Assembly (NCBI GenBank): GCA_005879505.1 | Contig: VBKQ01000365.1 | Span: 1-13,923, forward strand | DNA: 13,923 nucleotides | From: Deltaproteobacteria bacterium | GTDB lineage: Bacteria; Myxococcota; Myxococcia; Myxococcales; 40CM-4-68-19 | Direction: 5' to 3' | Shown: piece after piece, positions 1 to 5,764 of the stretch | Position numbering within the stretch: position 1 is the first letter of the stretch | How the letters are laid out: each line of letters opens with the position of its first letter | Translations under genes and position numbers: made by a program | The notes under the pieces: model-generated | What the model was told of the DNA's origin: nothing | The model's database searches: none | The model's input: only the letters and a program-made list of their open reading frames with translations

Positions 1-1
1 C

Positions 2-1177
2 GTCGCAGCACTTGCATTCGGACAGGGGGTGACCAAGGACGTCCCCCCCGCGCTCCGGGTTTGCGCGGATCCCGACAACCTTCCGTTCTCCGATCGGGAG
101 GAGCAGGGATTCGAAAACAAGATCGCCGCGCTCATCGCCGGAGATCTGGGCATGACGGTGAGCTACTTCTGGTGGCCGCACCGGCGGGGCTTCCTGAGGA
201 ACACGCTCCGCGCCCGGGAATGCGACGTGCTGATGGGCGTGCCGGAGGGCATCGACGCCTTCATCACCACGAGGCCGTACTACCGCTCCTCATATCAGTT
301 CGTCACCCGCGTCGATCGAGACCTCGACATCACATCGCTCGACGATCCTCGCCTTCGTGAGCTGAAGATCGCCGTCAACATGATCGGCTACGAGTACAAC
401 AACTCGCCGGCGGCACGGGCGCTGGGGGCCCGCGGAGTGGTCGGTCTGACCGGCTTCCCTACCTTCTACAACGAGCAGAACAGGCCCTCCGGAATCATCG
501 ACGCGGTCGCCGAAGGAAACGTCGACCTGGCGATCGTCTGGGGACCTCTGGCTGGGTATTTCGCCAAGCAGCAAGAGGTGCCGCTCGCGCTCTCGCCGTT
601 GCCCGATCTGGACGTGCGCACCAGAACACCCTTCGCCTTCGGCTTCGCCGTCGGAGTGCGCAAGTCGGAGGGGCCGCTCCTCGCTCGGATCCAGGAGGCG
701 CTCGATCGGAAGCGAGGGGAGATCGAGCGGATCCTCGGCGAATACGGCGTTCCCCTCGCTTCGAGCGAGCGGGCCGTGCAGCCCGGCGGAGGGCAACCTG
801 CCAAGACGGAAGCGGCGCCCGCCACCGACGGTGGCAGCCAGATCGCCCAGGCGCCGCCGTCCGACAAGCTCCTGGTGTCCGCGGACGAGTACCAGGGTTG
901 GAAGTGGTTCCATGTCTATTGTTTCCGCTGTCACGGCATCGACGCGCTCGGGTCGGATCTCGCTCCAAACCTGAGGGTTTCGGTCTCCCCCGAAGGGCTG
1001 GTCACGCACGACGTGTTCGTCCAGACCGTCCGGGAAGGCCGCCCGGAGAAGGGCATGCAATCGTGGAAGGCGCTGCTCGACGATTCCCAGATCGAGCAGC
1101 TCTATCTCTACGTGAAGGCCCGGAGCGAAGGCCGTCTGGCGCCCGGCAGACCTCACCGGGCGGTCTCGATCAAATGA
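2..1177 (+). CDS. xoxJ: XoxJ/MxaJ-type periplasmic binding protein fused to a cytochrome c domain (5' end cut by window)
   Basis: Periplasmic protein expected to assist a PQQ-dependent (quinoprotein) alcohol dehydrogenase and pass electrons to a c-type haem. A GTG at 29 could serve as a start, but the same frame stays open to the window edge and encodes VAALAFGQG, which looks like the end of a signal peptide, so the true start is probably upstream. Numbering from the GTG, residues about 8-245 match the quinoprotein-dehydrogenase-associated substrate-binding family (LRVCADPDNLPFS opening, WWPHRRGF, CDVLMGVPEG, TTRPYYRS, VWGPLAGYFA). A Gln/Ala/Pro linker (about 250-280) leads to a cytochrome domain with haem motif CFRCH (C298, C301, H302) and candidate axial ligand M343. 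XoxJ and the cytochrome XoxG are usually separate genes; a fused cytochrome cGJ is known from the verrucomicrobial methanotroph Methylacidiphilum. The expected partner xoxF would lie upstream, outside the window. The physiological alcohol is unknown. Confidence 0.82.
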   Translation, partial: VAALAFGQGVTKDVPPALRVCADPDNLPFSDREEQGFENKIAALIAGDLGMTVSYFWWPHRRGFLRNTLRARECDVLMGVPEGIDAFITTRPYYRSSYQFVTRVDRDLDITSLDDPRLRELKIAVNMIGYEYNNSPAARALGARGVVGLTGFPTFYNEQNRPSGIIDAVAEGNVDLAIVWGPLAGYFAKQQEVPLALSPLPDLDVRTRTPFAFGFAVGVRKSEGPLLARIQEALDRKRGEIERILGEYGVPLASSERAVQPGGGQPAKTEAAPATDGGSQIAQAPPSDKLLVSADEYQGWKWFHVYCFRCHGIDALGSDLAPNLRVSVSPEGLVTHDVFVQTVREGRPEKGMQSWKALLDDSQIEQLYLYVKARSEGRLAPGRPHRAVSIK

Positions 1178-1266
1178 GCGGCTGGCCAACTCTCCAGGCG
1201 GCCGCCGCCGCGTTGCATGGACCTGGAGGGATGGCTAGCTCACAAGACCGATCGGTGCGTTCTTTT

Positions 1267-1273
1267 GAAGGAG
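1267..1273 (+). promoter_or_regulatory. Shine-Dalgarno site fixing the start at 1280
   Basis: GAAGGAG lies six bases before the ATG at 1280. The frame is open further upstream to an ATG at 1217, but only the 1280 start gives a clean signal peptide right after this strong ribosome-binding site. Confidence 0.75.
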
Positions 1274-1279
1274 ACGACC

Positions 1280-1744
1280 ATGAGGTTCAACTTCGGTTCG
1301 GCGCTCGGGGCAGCCGCCATCCTGGCGCTTGGCGCTACCGCCTACGGTGAGGATACCAAGTCGACAGAGAAGGACACCAAAGAGACTGGCGCCTCCAGCT
1401 CGGCGAGCAGCAGCAAGCCTGGTGGCCAGACGAAGAAGAAGGCTGGCAAACGGCACCAGGCTCGCCGTGGAGCAGGGCCGGTTGGCGACGAAGGAACGCG
1501 AGGCCAAAGCCACTCGAGCGAGGCGAAGACACCCGACTTGAGCCCGGACACCGGCCTCCTCCCGAGCACCACGCAGCAAAAGGCGGGCAAGGAGGAGCAA
1601 CTCCCGCGTGGAGCCGGTCCGGTGGGCGAGGAAGGAAAGGTCAGCAGCGGACAGTCGCGCGAGGCACCGGCCCAGCCCGGCAGTGATCAAAGCAAGGACA
1701 CCAGCACGACTCCTCAGTCGAATACGAATAGTCCGCAGAAGTAG
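1280..1744 (+). CDS. Small secreted low-complexity protein with a duplicated RGAGPVG motif
   Basis: A 154-residue protein I do not recognise. The N-terminus (residues 1-23) is a signal peptide: MRFNF, a hydrophobic Ala/Leu/Gly core, then a likely cut near TAYG. The mature part is hydrophilic, rich in Ser, Thr, Lys, Gly, Gln and Pro, without cysteine, and probably disordered. It contains two copies of a block of about 25 residues, starting at K54 and K101, with shared pattern KAGK..Q..RGAGPVG(D/E)EG and then GQS. The start at ATG 1280 is fixed by a strong ribosome-binding site. It lies 102 bases downstream of the XoxJ-cytochrome gene on the same strand, so co-transcription is possible, but nothing ties their functions. 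Export to the periplasm or outside is inferred from the signal peptide only. Confidence 0.7.
   Translation: MRFNFGSALGAAAILALGATAYGEDTKSTEKDTKETGASSSASSSKPGGQTKKKAGKRHQARRGAGPVGDEGTRGQSHSSEAKTPDLSPDTGLLPSTTQQKAGKEEQLPRGAGPVGEEGKVSSGQSREAPAQPGSDQSKDTSTTPQSNTNSPQK
1475..1657 (+). repeat. Intragenic duplicated block (two copies of the RGAGPVG motif region)
   Basis: Residues about 54-77 and 101-126 of the secreted protein share KAGK, Q, RGAGPVG, acidic-E-G and GQS at nearly the same spacing, 47 residues apart. The DNA is also similar (for example cgtggagc...gg.ccggt.ggcga.gaagga in both), so this is a diverged duplication rather than chance composition. Confidence 0.6.
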
Positions 1745-1853
1745 TGCCGGACGGGGGTCGACATCGGGCAACTCGTGACGGCGTCGCGAGGGACGCAGAG
1801 AAGATCCCACTCGCGGGTTCTGATTTTGCTCGGGGTAGAGATCGGTGGTGGGC

Positions 1854-1875
1854 GGGGGTGCGCGTTGCGCCCCCT
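1854..1875 (+). other. GC-only hairpin in the spacer before the gene at 1902
   Basis: GGGG-T-GCGC (1855-1863) pairs with GCGC-CCCC (1867-1874) around a GTT loop, with one bulged T: eight GC pairs, plus a possible terminal G-U pair. It ends 12 bases before the AGGA at 1887-1890. No T-run follows, so it is not a standard intrinsic terminator. The rest of the 1745-1901 spacer holds only a weak 5-bp stem (1781-1785 with 1792-1796). Confidence 0.4.
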
Positions 1876-1901
1876 CGGGTTCACCAGGAAAATCACCGTG
1901 C

Positions 1902-2144
1902 GTGTTCCACGTCGAGATTGCCAAGCCGTTCAAGAAGGTGCCCGGTGACGTACTCATCGAGCTGCGCGAGCGTCTGCTCGAGATCGGCAGGACGCTCGGC
2001 ACGCTTCCGGTCGGGAGCAATCTCTGGTCCTCGCTGGAAGCGAGCGGGATGATCCTCGATCTCGAGGGCTGGCGGTTCGAGTATCGGGTCGACGTGAAGG
2101 CGCGGCTCATCATGGTCGACGCCGCGGTATTCCGCGGTAAGTAA
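1902..2144 (+). CDS. Small hypothetical protein (80 aa)
   Basis: Not recognised. I chose the GTG at 1902 because AGGA (1887-1890) lies upstream and the translation from there (MFHVEIAKPFKKVPG) loses a Gly/Pro-rich leader without protein character; the frame is open upstream to an ATG at 1845. The order is an amphipathic helical stretch (about 10-32, VLIELRERLLEIGRTL), then residues of alternating strand character (about 48-80) ending GWRFEYRVDVKARLIMVD. Helices followed by strands with a basic end faintly recall the RelE/ParE toxin fold, but I see no antitoxin gene beside it and no clear catalytic motif, so I make no such call. No signal peptide or membrane segment. Followed by a hairpin-rich spacer and another orphan gene. 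Confidence 0.5.
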   Translation: MFHVEIAKPFKKVPGDVLIELRERLLEIGRTLGTLPVGSNLWSSLEASGMILDLEGWRFEYRVDVKARLIMVDAAVFRGK

Positions 2145-2162
2145 ATAAAGCGGATGAAGCGC

Positions 2163-2198
2163 GTTCATCGGTGAACACAGCGCCAGGCGCGAAGCGCC
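2163..2198 (+). other. Cluster of hairpins after the gene at 1902-2144
   Basis: GTTCA-TCGG-TGAAC forms a perfect stem (2163-2176). Just after it, GGCGC (2186-2190) can pair either backwards with GCGCC at 2180-2184 (one-base gap, strained) or forwards with GCGCC at 2194-2198 around a GAA loop. The forward form is the more stable and could act as a terminator, though only CTATAT follows rather than a T-run. The spacer 2145-2264 is visibly more A-rich than its surroundings. Confidence 0.4.
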
Positions 2199-2224
2199 CC
2201 TATATCCAGAGAACAGCAAAAACG

Positions 2225-2253
2225 TTGTGAAAACGGGACGGCTCGACTAGATG
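2225..2253 (+). promoter_or_regulatory. Weak sigma-70-like promoter candidate before 2265
   Basis: TTGTGA (2225-2230) and TAGATG (2248-2253) are 17 bases apart, a plausible but poor match to the -35/-10 consensus. Transcription would start close to the ATG at 2265, leaving almost no leader, and no good Shine-Dalgarno sequence is visible. Chance similarity cannot be excluded. Confidence 0.22.
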
Positions 2254-2264
2254 GCCGTGCACGC

Positions 2265-2516
2265 ATGCCGCGCAAGCTTGCCCCCGAGACCGCGTATTAC
2301 CTGTACAGGGGTACTCCGATGCTCGCCCTGATCGGCAAGGGCGTACGGTTTCCGCCCGGGCAATGGCTCCTGGTTGCCGACGGAACGGTGGAACCGTGGA
2401 TTGCGGAAGAGCTGGTACACGACCTGTTTCCCGCGTTGCGCGGCATGGCCTCGTTCGCGTTGCTCCTGACGGACTTCGACGTCTTCGAGTTCGAGCGAGC
2501 CCGAGAAAGCGCCTGA
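2265..2516 (+). CDS. Small hypothetical protein (83 aa)
   Basis: Not recognised. Begins MPRKLAPETAYYLYRG at the ATG; upstream codons in this frame give no better start, and the ribosome-binding site is weak or absent. The protein is compact and mixed in character: aromatic N-terminus (YYLYRG), a Gly/Pro segment (GVRFPPGQW), a likely helix (WIAEELVHDLFPALRG) and an acidic, Phe-rich end (TDFDVFEFERARES). No signal peptide, cysteines or convincing membrane segment. Amino-acid composition is protein-like and there is no better frame on either strand before the convergent gene, which supports real coding. It ends 40 bases from the convergent membrane-protein gene; a 5-bp stem (2517-2521 with 2533-2537) lies between and is too weak to call a terminator. 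Confidence 0.5.
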   Translation: MPRKLAPETAYYLYRGTPMLALIGKGVRFPPGQWLLVADGTVEPWIAEELVHDLFPALRGMASFALLLTDFDVFEFERARESA

Positions 2517-2556
2517 GTCGTTTCGAGCCTTGACGACCCTGGCGCTGGCCTTTGCG

Positions 2557-3288
2557 TCAGCCCGCGTCGGGCCGGTCGCAGAGATGATGGTACGTCATCG
2601 CGCTCAGAACCGCGGCGAGAGACGTGTCCAACGCCCTCGTGCAGAGATACACGACGATCCAGATGGTGCTCCCGACGCTGCCCCCCTTGTGCAGCCCGGA
2701 AAACAGCATGAGGCCCACCGCGATGCTCCAGATCACCAGGCAGATGCCGAGCACCTGTGTGCGCACGCCGCCGGTGAGCTTCTCGCTGCGGCGCAGCGCC
2801 GCCCTCGTCGAGCCGCCTTCGATGATGAGCGCCGGCACCGCCGCGAACGTCTCCGTCAGATAGAGGAGCCCGGGCACCAGGAGAAGAAGGCACCGCACTG
2901 ACGCTCGCCCGAGGATTCGCGCCCCGAGGACGAGGACCTTCGGCGCGCCACGCAGGGCCTCGACGAGCTCGAGGAAATCGGTCGAAAGATTCCGGCGCCC
3001 GTCGATCACTGCCTTGACCACGGCGGCTTTCACCAGCAGCGCGACGAAGAGCCCCGCGACGACCAGGATGGCGGCGACGACGCCTGCGGGCAGTGGCGGC
3101 AGCAGGAGCACGAGGAGGAGCGGCGCGTGCAGCAGCAGCGCGATCCCTGCGTACCCCGGAAGGTGGGAGAGCCAGGCGCCCGTGCCTTCCGCCAGCACTT
3201 CGAGAGCGCTGAAGTCATCGGTTTCGGCCCCGTCGAGCGACGCGCGATGTCCGCGCGAAAGGGCCGTCGAGACGGTTCGTCGGTCCAT
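2557..3288 (-). CDS. Polytopic membrane protein, DUF975 / YciC-like
   Basis: An integral membrane protein of 243 residues. After about 40 soluble residues come hydrophobic segments near 47-63, 66-90, 130-155, 178-198 and 206-232, so about five to six membrane passes. The conserved-looking loop ALRRSEKLTGG, between a segment ending VPALIIEGG and the next hydrophobic helix, resembles the 'RS..L..G' signature of the DUF975/UPF0259-like membrane families, whose molecular function is unknown. The start is the ATG read leftward from 3288, preceded by a good GAGGGGT ribosome-binding site (plus-strand 3291-3297). It follows the PilZ gene by 78 bases on the same strand, with a hairpin between, so it may have its own transcription. 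Family assignment is by motif and topology only. Confidence 0.6.
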   Translation of the reverse strand: MDRRTVSTALSRGHRASLDGAETDDFSALEVLAEGTGAWLSHLPGYAGIALLLHAPLLLVLLLPPLPAGVVAAILVVAGLFVALLVKAAVVKAVIDGRRNLSTDFLELVEALRGAPKVLVLGARILGRASVRCLLLLVPGLLYLTETFAAVPALIIEGGSTRAALRRSEKLTGGVRTQVLGICLVIWSIAVGLMLFSGLHKGGSVGSTIWIVVYLCTRALDTSLAAVLSAMTYHHLCDRPDAG

Positions 3289-3333
3289 GGACCCCTCGTG
3301 TTGGTTTCGTGATCATTGTCGCAGATGCGGTCG

Positions 3334-3359
3334 CGCCGGCGAAGAAAGCAGCGCCGGCG
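3334..3359 (-). terminator. Perfect 8-bp stem hairpin just after the PilZ gene
   Basis: Two copies of the palindromic octamer CGCCGGCG (3334-3341 and 3352-3359) are separated by ten bases and pair perfectly. On the minus strand the hairpin begins seven bases after the PilZ stop codon, the right place for a terminator. No U-tract follows, so it may instead be a weak or Rho-assisted terminator, or a protective 3' structure that separates PilZ expression from the membrane gene beyond. Confidence 0.45.
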
Positions 3360-3366
3360 GTGTCGG

Positions 3367-4095
3367 TCAAAGTCGTCCGCGCAGCGCAGGCATGGGCGGA
3401 TCGAGCACCTGGCCCTTCTGGCAGCAGGGCGGGGCATGCGTCATCTCCGTGGCCTGCCCCCAGGAGCGGCGCACCTCATCGATCAGCTTCAGCGACGAGG
3501 CCCGCACCACCGGATCGCTGCGTACCCACCGGACGGCGAGCTCGCCGGTATTCTTGTCCGTGCGCACCACGTCGGCGCGGCCCAGATCGGTAGGAAACGG
3601 CGGTATCACCCCGGCGAGCTTGAGGGTGACGGTTCCTCCCGCCCGCAGCGGCATCGCGCCGATGCGCGGGGCGGTCGCCCCGACGATCCTCGCGCCGCCC
3701 ATGCTCACGTCCATCAAGCGCGCGAGGAACGAATGCGCGCCCTGCCGCACTTCCACCAGCAGGTCGCAGATCACCCGTTGGTGCTGCCGCGTCGCGAGCG
3801 CAGTCGTTCCGCGTTCCAGCCGCTTTGCCAGCTTCGCGTCCGGGAACTCGATCCACGCGCCGGTCTGGCTGCCGTCGGCGACATCCACCCGTCCCAGGAC
3901 CGACCCGCGAAGAGTGCTCACCTGCTCGCTGTTCGCCAGCGAGAACTCGATCACGACCCGGTCCGCGCCCACCAGCCGCGGTGCCGCTTCACGGAAGAAG
4001 AAGAGCGTCCGTCCCTCGACCACGTGCAGGTGGTTCTGCAGGTGCGAGAGGTCCGCGAAGCGCACCTTGAGCAGGGTGGCGGCCTGGCGTTCCAC
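3367..4095 (-). CDS. PilZ domain protein with an extra N-terminal domain
   Basis: A likely cytoplasmic cyclic di-GMP receptor of 242 residues. The PilZ domain (about 100-215) has both halves of the ligand signature: RQHQR (R103-R107, the RxxxR motif) and DVSMGG (D129, S131, G134, the DxSxxG motif). Residues 10-95 form a separate beta-rich domain (LFFFREAAP, VVIEFSLAN, AWIEFPDAKLA) like the N-terminal PilZ-like or YcgR-N-like domains common in deltaproteobacterial PilZ proteins. The short tail contains a Cys-Cys pair. The start is a GTG; no other start exists between it and the stop of the upstream barrel gene, and the ribosome-binding site is weak, which may mean low or coupled translation. 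It lies 57 bases after the outer-membrane protein gene on the same strand. Ligand binding is inferred from intact motifs; the output partner is unknown. Confidence 0.82.
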   Translation of the reverse strand: MERQAATLLKVRFADLSHLQNHLHVVEGRTLFFFREAAPRLVGADRVVIEFSLANSEQVSTLRGSVLGRVDVADGSQTGAWIEFPDAKLAKRLERGTTALATRQHQRVICDLLVEVRQGAHSFLARLMDVSMGGARIVGATAPRIGAMPLRAGGTVTLKLAGVIPPFPTDLGRADVVRTDKNTGELAVRWVRSDPVVRASSLKLIDEVRRSWGQATEMTHAPPCCQKGQVLDPPMPALRGRL

Positions 4096-4152
4096 GCCGG
4101 CAGGGTACGGCCGAGGCTCGGGACGTCCAGATTCCGCCCCGGGTGCATCTGC

Positions 4153-4824
4153 CTACATGCGATAGCCGACCACGGCCTGGACGGTGAAGGCGAGCTGCGC
4201 TCCCGTCCCGGATAGCGTGATGAATTGTGGCCCGAACTTTGTATTCAATCCGAGCATCAGCTTGCGGTCGACCGCGTATTCGCCCGCGAGCCCGAACTGC
4301 GGGCCGATCTCGAAGAACGCGGTGTGCGTCCAGTTGATCGCCATGGCGAGGTCCGCGGAGGCGGCCAGGCGAAGCTCCGGTGTGGCCTGGACCCCGATCA
4401 CGCCGCCGACCGGGAAACGTGTCATGAAGTCCGTGCCGCCGTTGCGCGAGTAGATGCGCAAGCCGGGATCGACGTGCAGCGCGATGGACACCAGATCGCT
4501 TCGGTTCACGACGAGCCGCAAAGGCACGTCCGCGCCGACTCCGAACGCCGTATCCGTCGTGTTCTCATACGAGTAGAGCAGATCGAATCGGATGCCCACG
4601 TCGGTTCGATCGGAGACTCCGTGGAGATACGAGAAGCTGACGCCTGGCCAGCCGACTTCGAACGCGATCGCGTCGCGGTCGGGGCTGACGGTCTCGCCCG
4701 TGAGGACGGACCAATGACCCGGCGCGCCCGCGGGAGCCCCGGTCGCGGCTGCGGGAGCGGGCGCCGCGATGGCGGCGGAAGCGGTGAGCAGGAGCACGGC
4801 GATCAGCGCCCAGGTGCGCGGCAT
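4153..4824 (-). CDS. Outer-membrane beta-barrel protein
   Basis: A 223-residue secreted protein. Residues 1-20 (MPRTWALIAVLLLTASAAIA) are a signal peptide ending at an AxA-type site. After a short Ala/Pro/Gly linker the protein alternates polar and hydrophobic residues in many amphipathic strands (for example GVSFSYLHGV, DVGIRFDLLY, PLRLVVNRSDLVSIALH, FFEIGPQFGLAGEY), typical of a small outer-membrane barrel, and it ends in an aromatic-containing strand (VVGYRM). The barrel cannot be assigned to a named porin family. I chose the ATG read leftward from 4824 because GGAGGG sits just before it and the signal peptide begins there; the frame is open for a further 750 bases upstream, but that stretch runs antisense through the lipoprotein gene and is not protein-like. 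Divergent from that lipoprotein gene, with the PilZ gene downstream. Confidence 0.75.
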   Translation of the reverse strand: MPRTWALIAVLLLTASAAIAAPAPAAATGAPAGAPGHWSVLTGETVSPDRDAIAFEVGWPGVSFSYLHGVSDRTDVGIRFDLLYSYENTTDTAFGVGADVPLRLVVNRSDLVSIALHVDPGLRIYSRNGGTDFMTRFPVGGVIGVQATPELRLAASADLAMAINWTHTAFFEIGPQFGLAGEYAVDRKLMLGLNTKFGPQFITLSGTGAQLAFTVQAVVGYRM

Positions 4825-4851
4825 GCGTCCCTCCGGTGAAGAGCGCGCGCA

Positions 4852-4879
4852 ATCTAACCCTGGCGGCCGCCCGTCGCAC
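4852..4879 (-). promoter_or_regulatory. Weak promoter candidate for the barrel gene
   Basis: Read on the minus strand, GTGCGA (plus 4874-4879) and TTAGAT (plus 4852-4857) are 16 bases apart, 27 bases before the ATG at 4824. The -35 part is poor. It lies in the 108-base divergent spacer, where a promoter is expected on each strand. Confidence 0.25.
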
Positions 4880-4892
4880 GGACTTCCCGCTG

Positions 4893-4920
4893 TTGCGTTC
4901 CCCCGCTTCGCCGCTACAGT
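4893..4920 (+). promoter_or_regulatory. Weak promoter candidate for the lipoprotein gene
   Basis: TTGCGT (4893-4898) and TACAGT (4915-4920) are 16 bases apart. Transcription would begin about six bases before the ATG at 4933, which has no Shine-Dalgarno sequence, so a nearly leaderless message is possible. Confidence 0.3.
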
Positions 4921-4932
4921 GCGGCGCACGCC

Positions 4933-5709
4933 ATGCCCGTGCTTCGTGCGTTCCCTGCGCGCTCCGTGGTTGCTTTGCTGTTGCTCGTGGGTTGTCCCAG
5001 GCCGCAGATCGTCGCGGGCCCGCCGCCCGACCCGGGGGCGCTCTACATCGAGGCGAAGAAGGCGCACGGCATTCCCGAGACGCTCACTTGCGACGCCAAG
5101 GCGTTCGTGGAGGCGCCTGAGAATTCCGGACGGTACGCGCTGCACCTCTCGGTGAAACGGCCGGCCTCGCTCCGCATCGAGGCGTTGACGGCGATCGGCG
5201 ATCCGGCGGCGGTGCTGGTGGCGGATCAAGGTCGCTTCGCGCTGCTGGACCTGCGCAGCAACGTGTTCTACCGGGGCCCGGCGACGCCGGAGAACCTGAG
5301 CCGCCTGATCCCGGCACCGTTGCGCGACGAGGAGCTGGTGGCGCTGATCACGGGGGACATCCCGGAGCTGCCGGGCGGCCGGCCCGACAGCGCCGCGCGC
5401 GACGGAGATGGATACCGGTTGGTGATCCTCTCGCCCAGACTGCGCCAGGACGTCGTGCTGGGGGGGGATTTCCGGGTCGTCCAGGTCCGCCGTTCCGACG
5501 CCGCGAACAACCTGCTTTGGTCGGTGGGGCTGGACGAGCACGACGACGCCTCGGGGGCACAGCTGCCGCGGCTGCTCCACCTGGAAGCGCCGGCCGGGAA
5601 GATCAAGGTGGATTTGAGGTTGAGAAACGTCCTGGCCGGAAAACCGCCGCCTTCAGGCGCATTTCTGCTCGGAGTTCCCCCCGGAATGCGAGTCGAGGAA
5701 GTGCAGTAA
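4933..5709 (+). CDS. Outer-membrane lipoprotein, LolB-like / DUF4292-like
   Basis: A 258-residue lipoprotein. A positive N-terminus, hydrophobic core and lipobox LVGC put the lipidated cysteine at C21; proline follows rather than aspartate, favouring outer-membrane sorting. The mature part reads as the curved sheet of the LolA/LolB/DUF4292 superfamily: a strand pair with GRYALHLSVKRPASLRIEAL, then ADQGRFALLDLRSNVFYRGPATPENL, and later DGYRLVILSP and LLHLEAPAGKIKVDLRLRNV. In that superfamily the fold holds lipid acyl chains and helps place lipoproteins or other lipidic cargo in the outer membrane; the exact role of this subgroup is not established. It is divergent from an outer-membrane barrel gene, which fits an envelope role, and lies 55 bases upstream of the MshEN genes on the same strand. 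True LolB function is not claimed. Confidence 0.68.
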   Translation: MPVLRAFPARSVVALLLLVGCPRPQIVAGPPPDPGALYIEAKKAHGIPETLTCDAKAFVEAPENSGRYALHLSVKRPASLRIEALTAIGDPAAVLVADQGRFALLDLRSNVFYRGPATPENLSRLIPAPLRDEELVALITGDIPELPGGRPDSAARDGDGYRLVILSPRLRQDVVLGGDFRVVQVRRSDAANNLLWSVGLDEHDDASGAQLPRLLHLEAPAGKIKVDLRLRNVLAGKPPPSGAFLLGVPPGMRVEEVQ

Positions 5710-5728
5710 TCCGCTGATTTCCGGGAAT

Positions 5729-5758
5729 TTGCTGGCCCATCCGGGCTTCCACTAGGAT
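5729..5758 (+). promoter_or_regulatory. Promoter-like pair or ribosome-binding site before the first MshEN gene
   Basis: TTGCTG (5729-5734) and TAGGAT (5753-5758) are 18 bases apart and resemble a sigma-70 promoter, but transcription would then start at the ATG itself. The AGGA inside the second element (5754-5757) is also seven bases from the ATG and may simply be the ribosome-binding site. Confidence 0.25.
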
Positions 5759-5764
5759 GTTGGG

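Noticed and set aside
290..1189. Long minus-strand frame opposite the XoxJ-cytochrome gene.
   Set aside because: Composition is Arg/Gly/His-rich with no recognisable motif, while the plus strand encodes clear conserved family signatures across the same bases.
1781..1796. GCGTC/GACGC stem after the small secreted protein gene as a terminator.
   Set aside because: Only five pairs with a six-base loop and no T-run; such stems are common by chance at this GC content.
1902..2516. The two small genes as a type II toxin-antitoxin pair.
   Set aside because: The first has only a vague helix-then-strand resemblance to RelE/ParE, the second lacks any antitoxin DNA-binding pattern, and they are 120 bases apart rather than overlapping.
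4096..4155. The PilZ gene is in the same frame as the barrel gene, separated only by one TAG and 19 sense codons, hinting at readthrough.
   Set aside because: A fusion of an outer-membrane barrel to a cytoplasmic PilZ domain makes no topological sense; the shared frame has a one-in-three chance.
4825..5580. The reading frame of the barrel gene stays open 756 bases upstream on the minus strand, suggesting a 475-residue protein.
   Set aside because: The extra part is antisense to the lipoprotein gene, rich in Arg/His/Gln as GC-rich shadow frames are, and the ATG at 4824 has a strong ribosome-binding site followed at once by a signal peptide.
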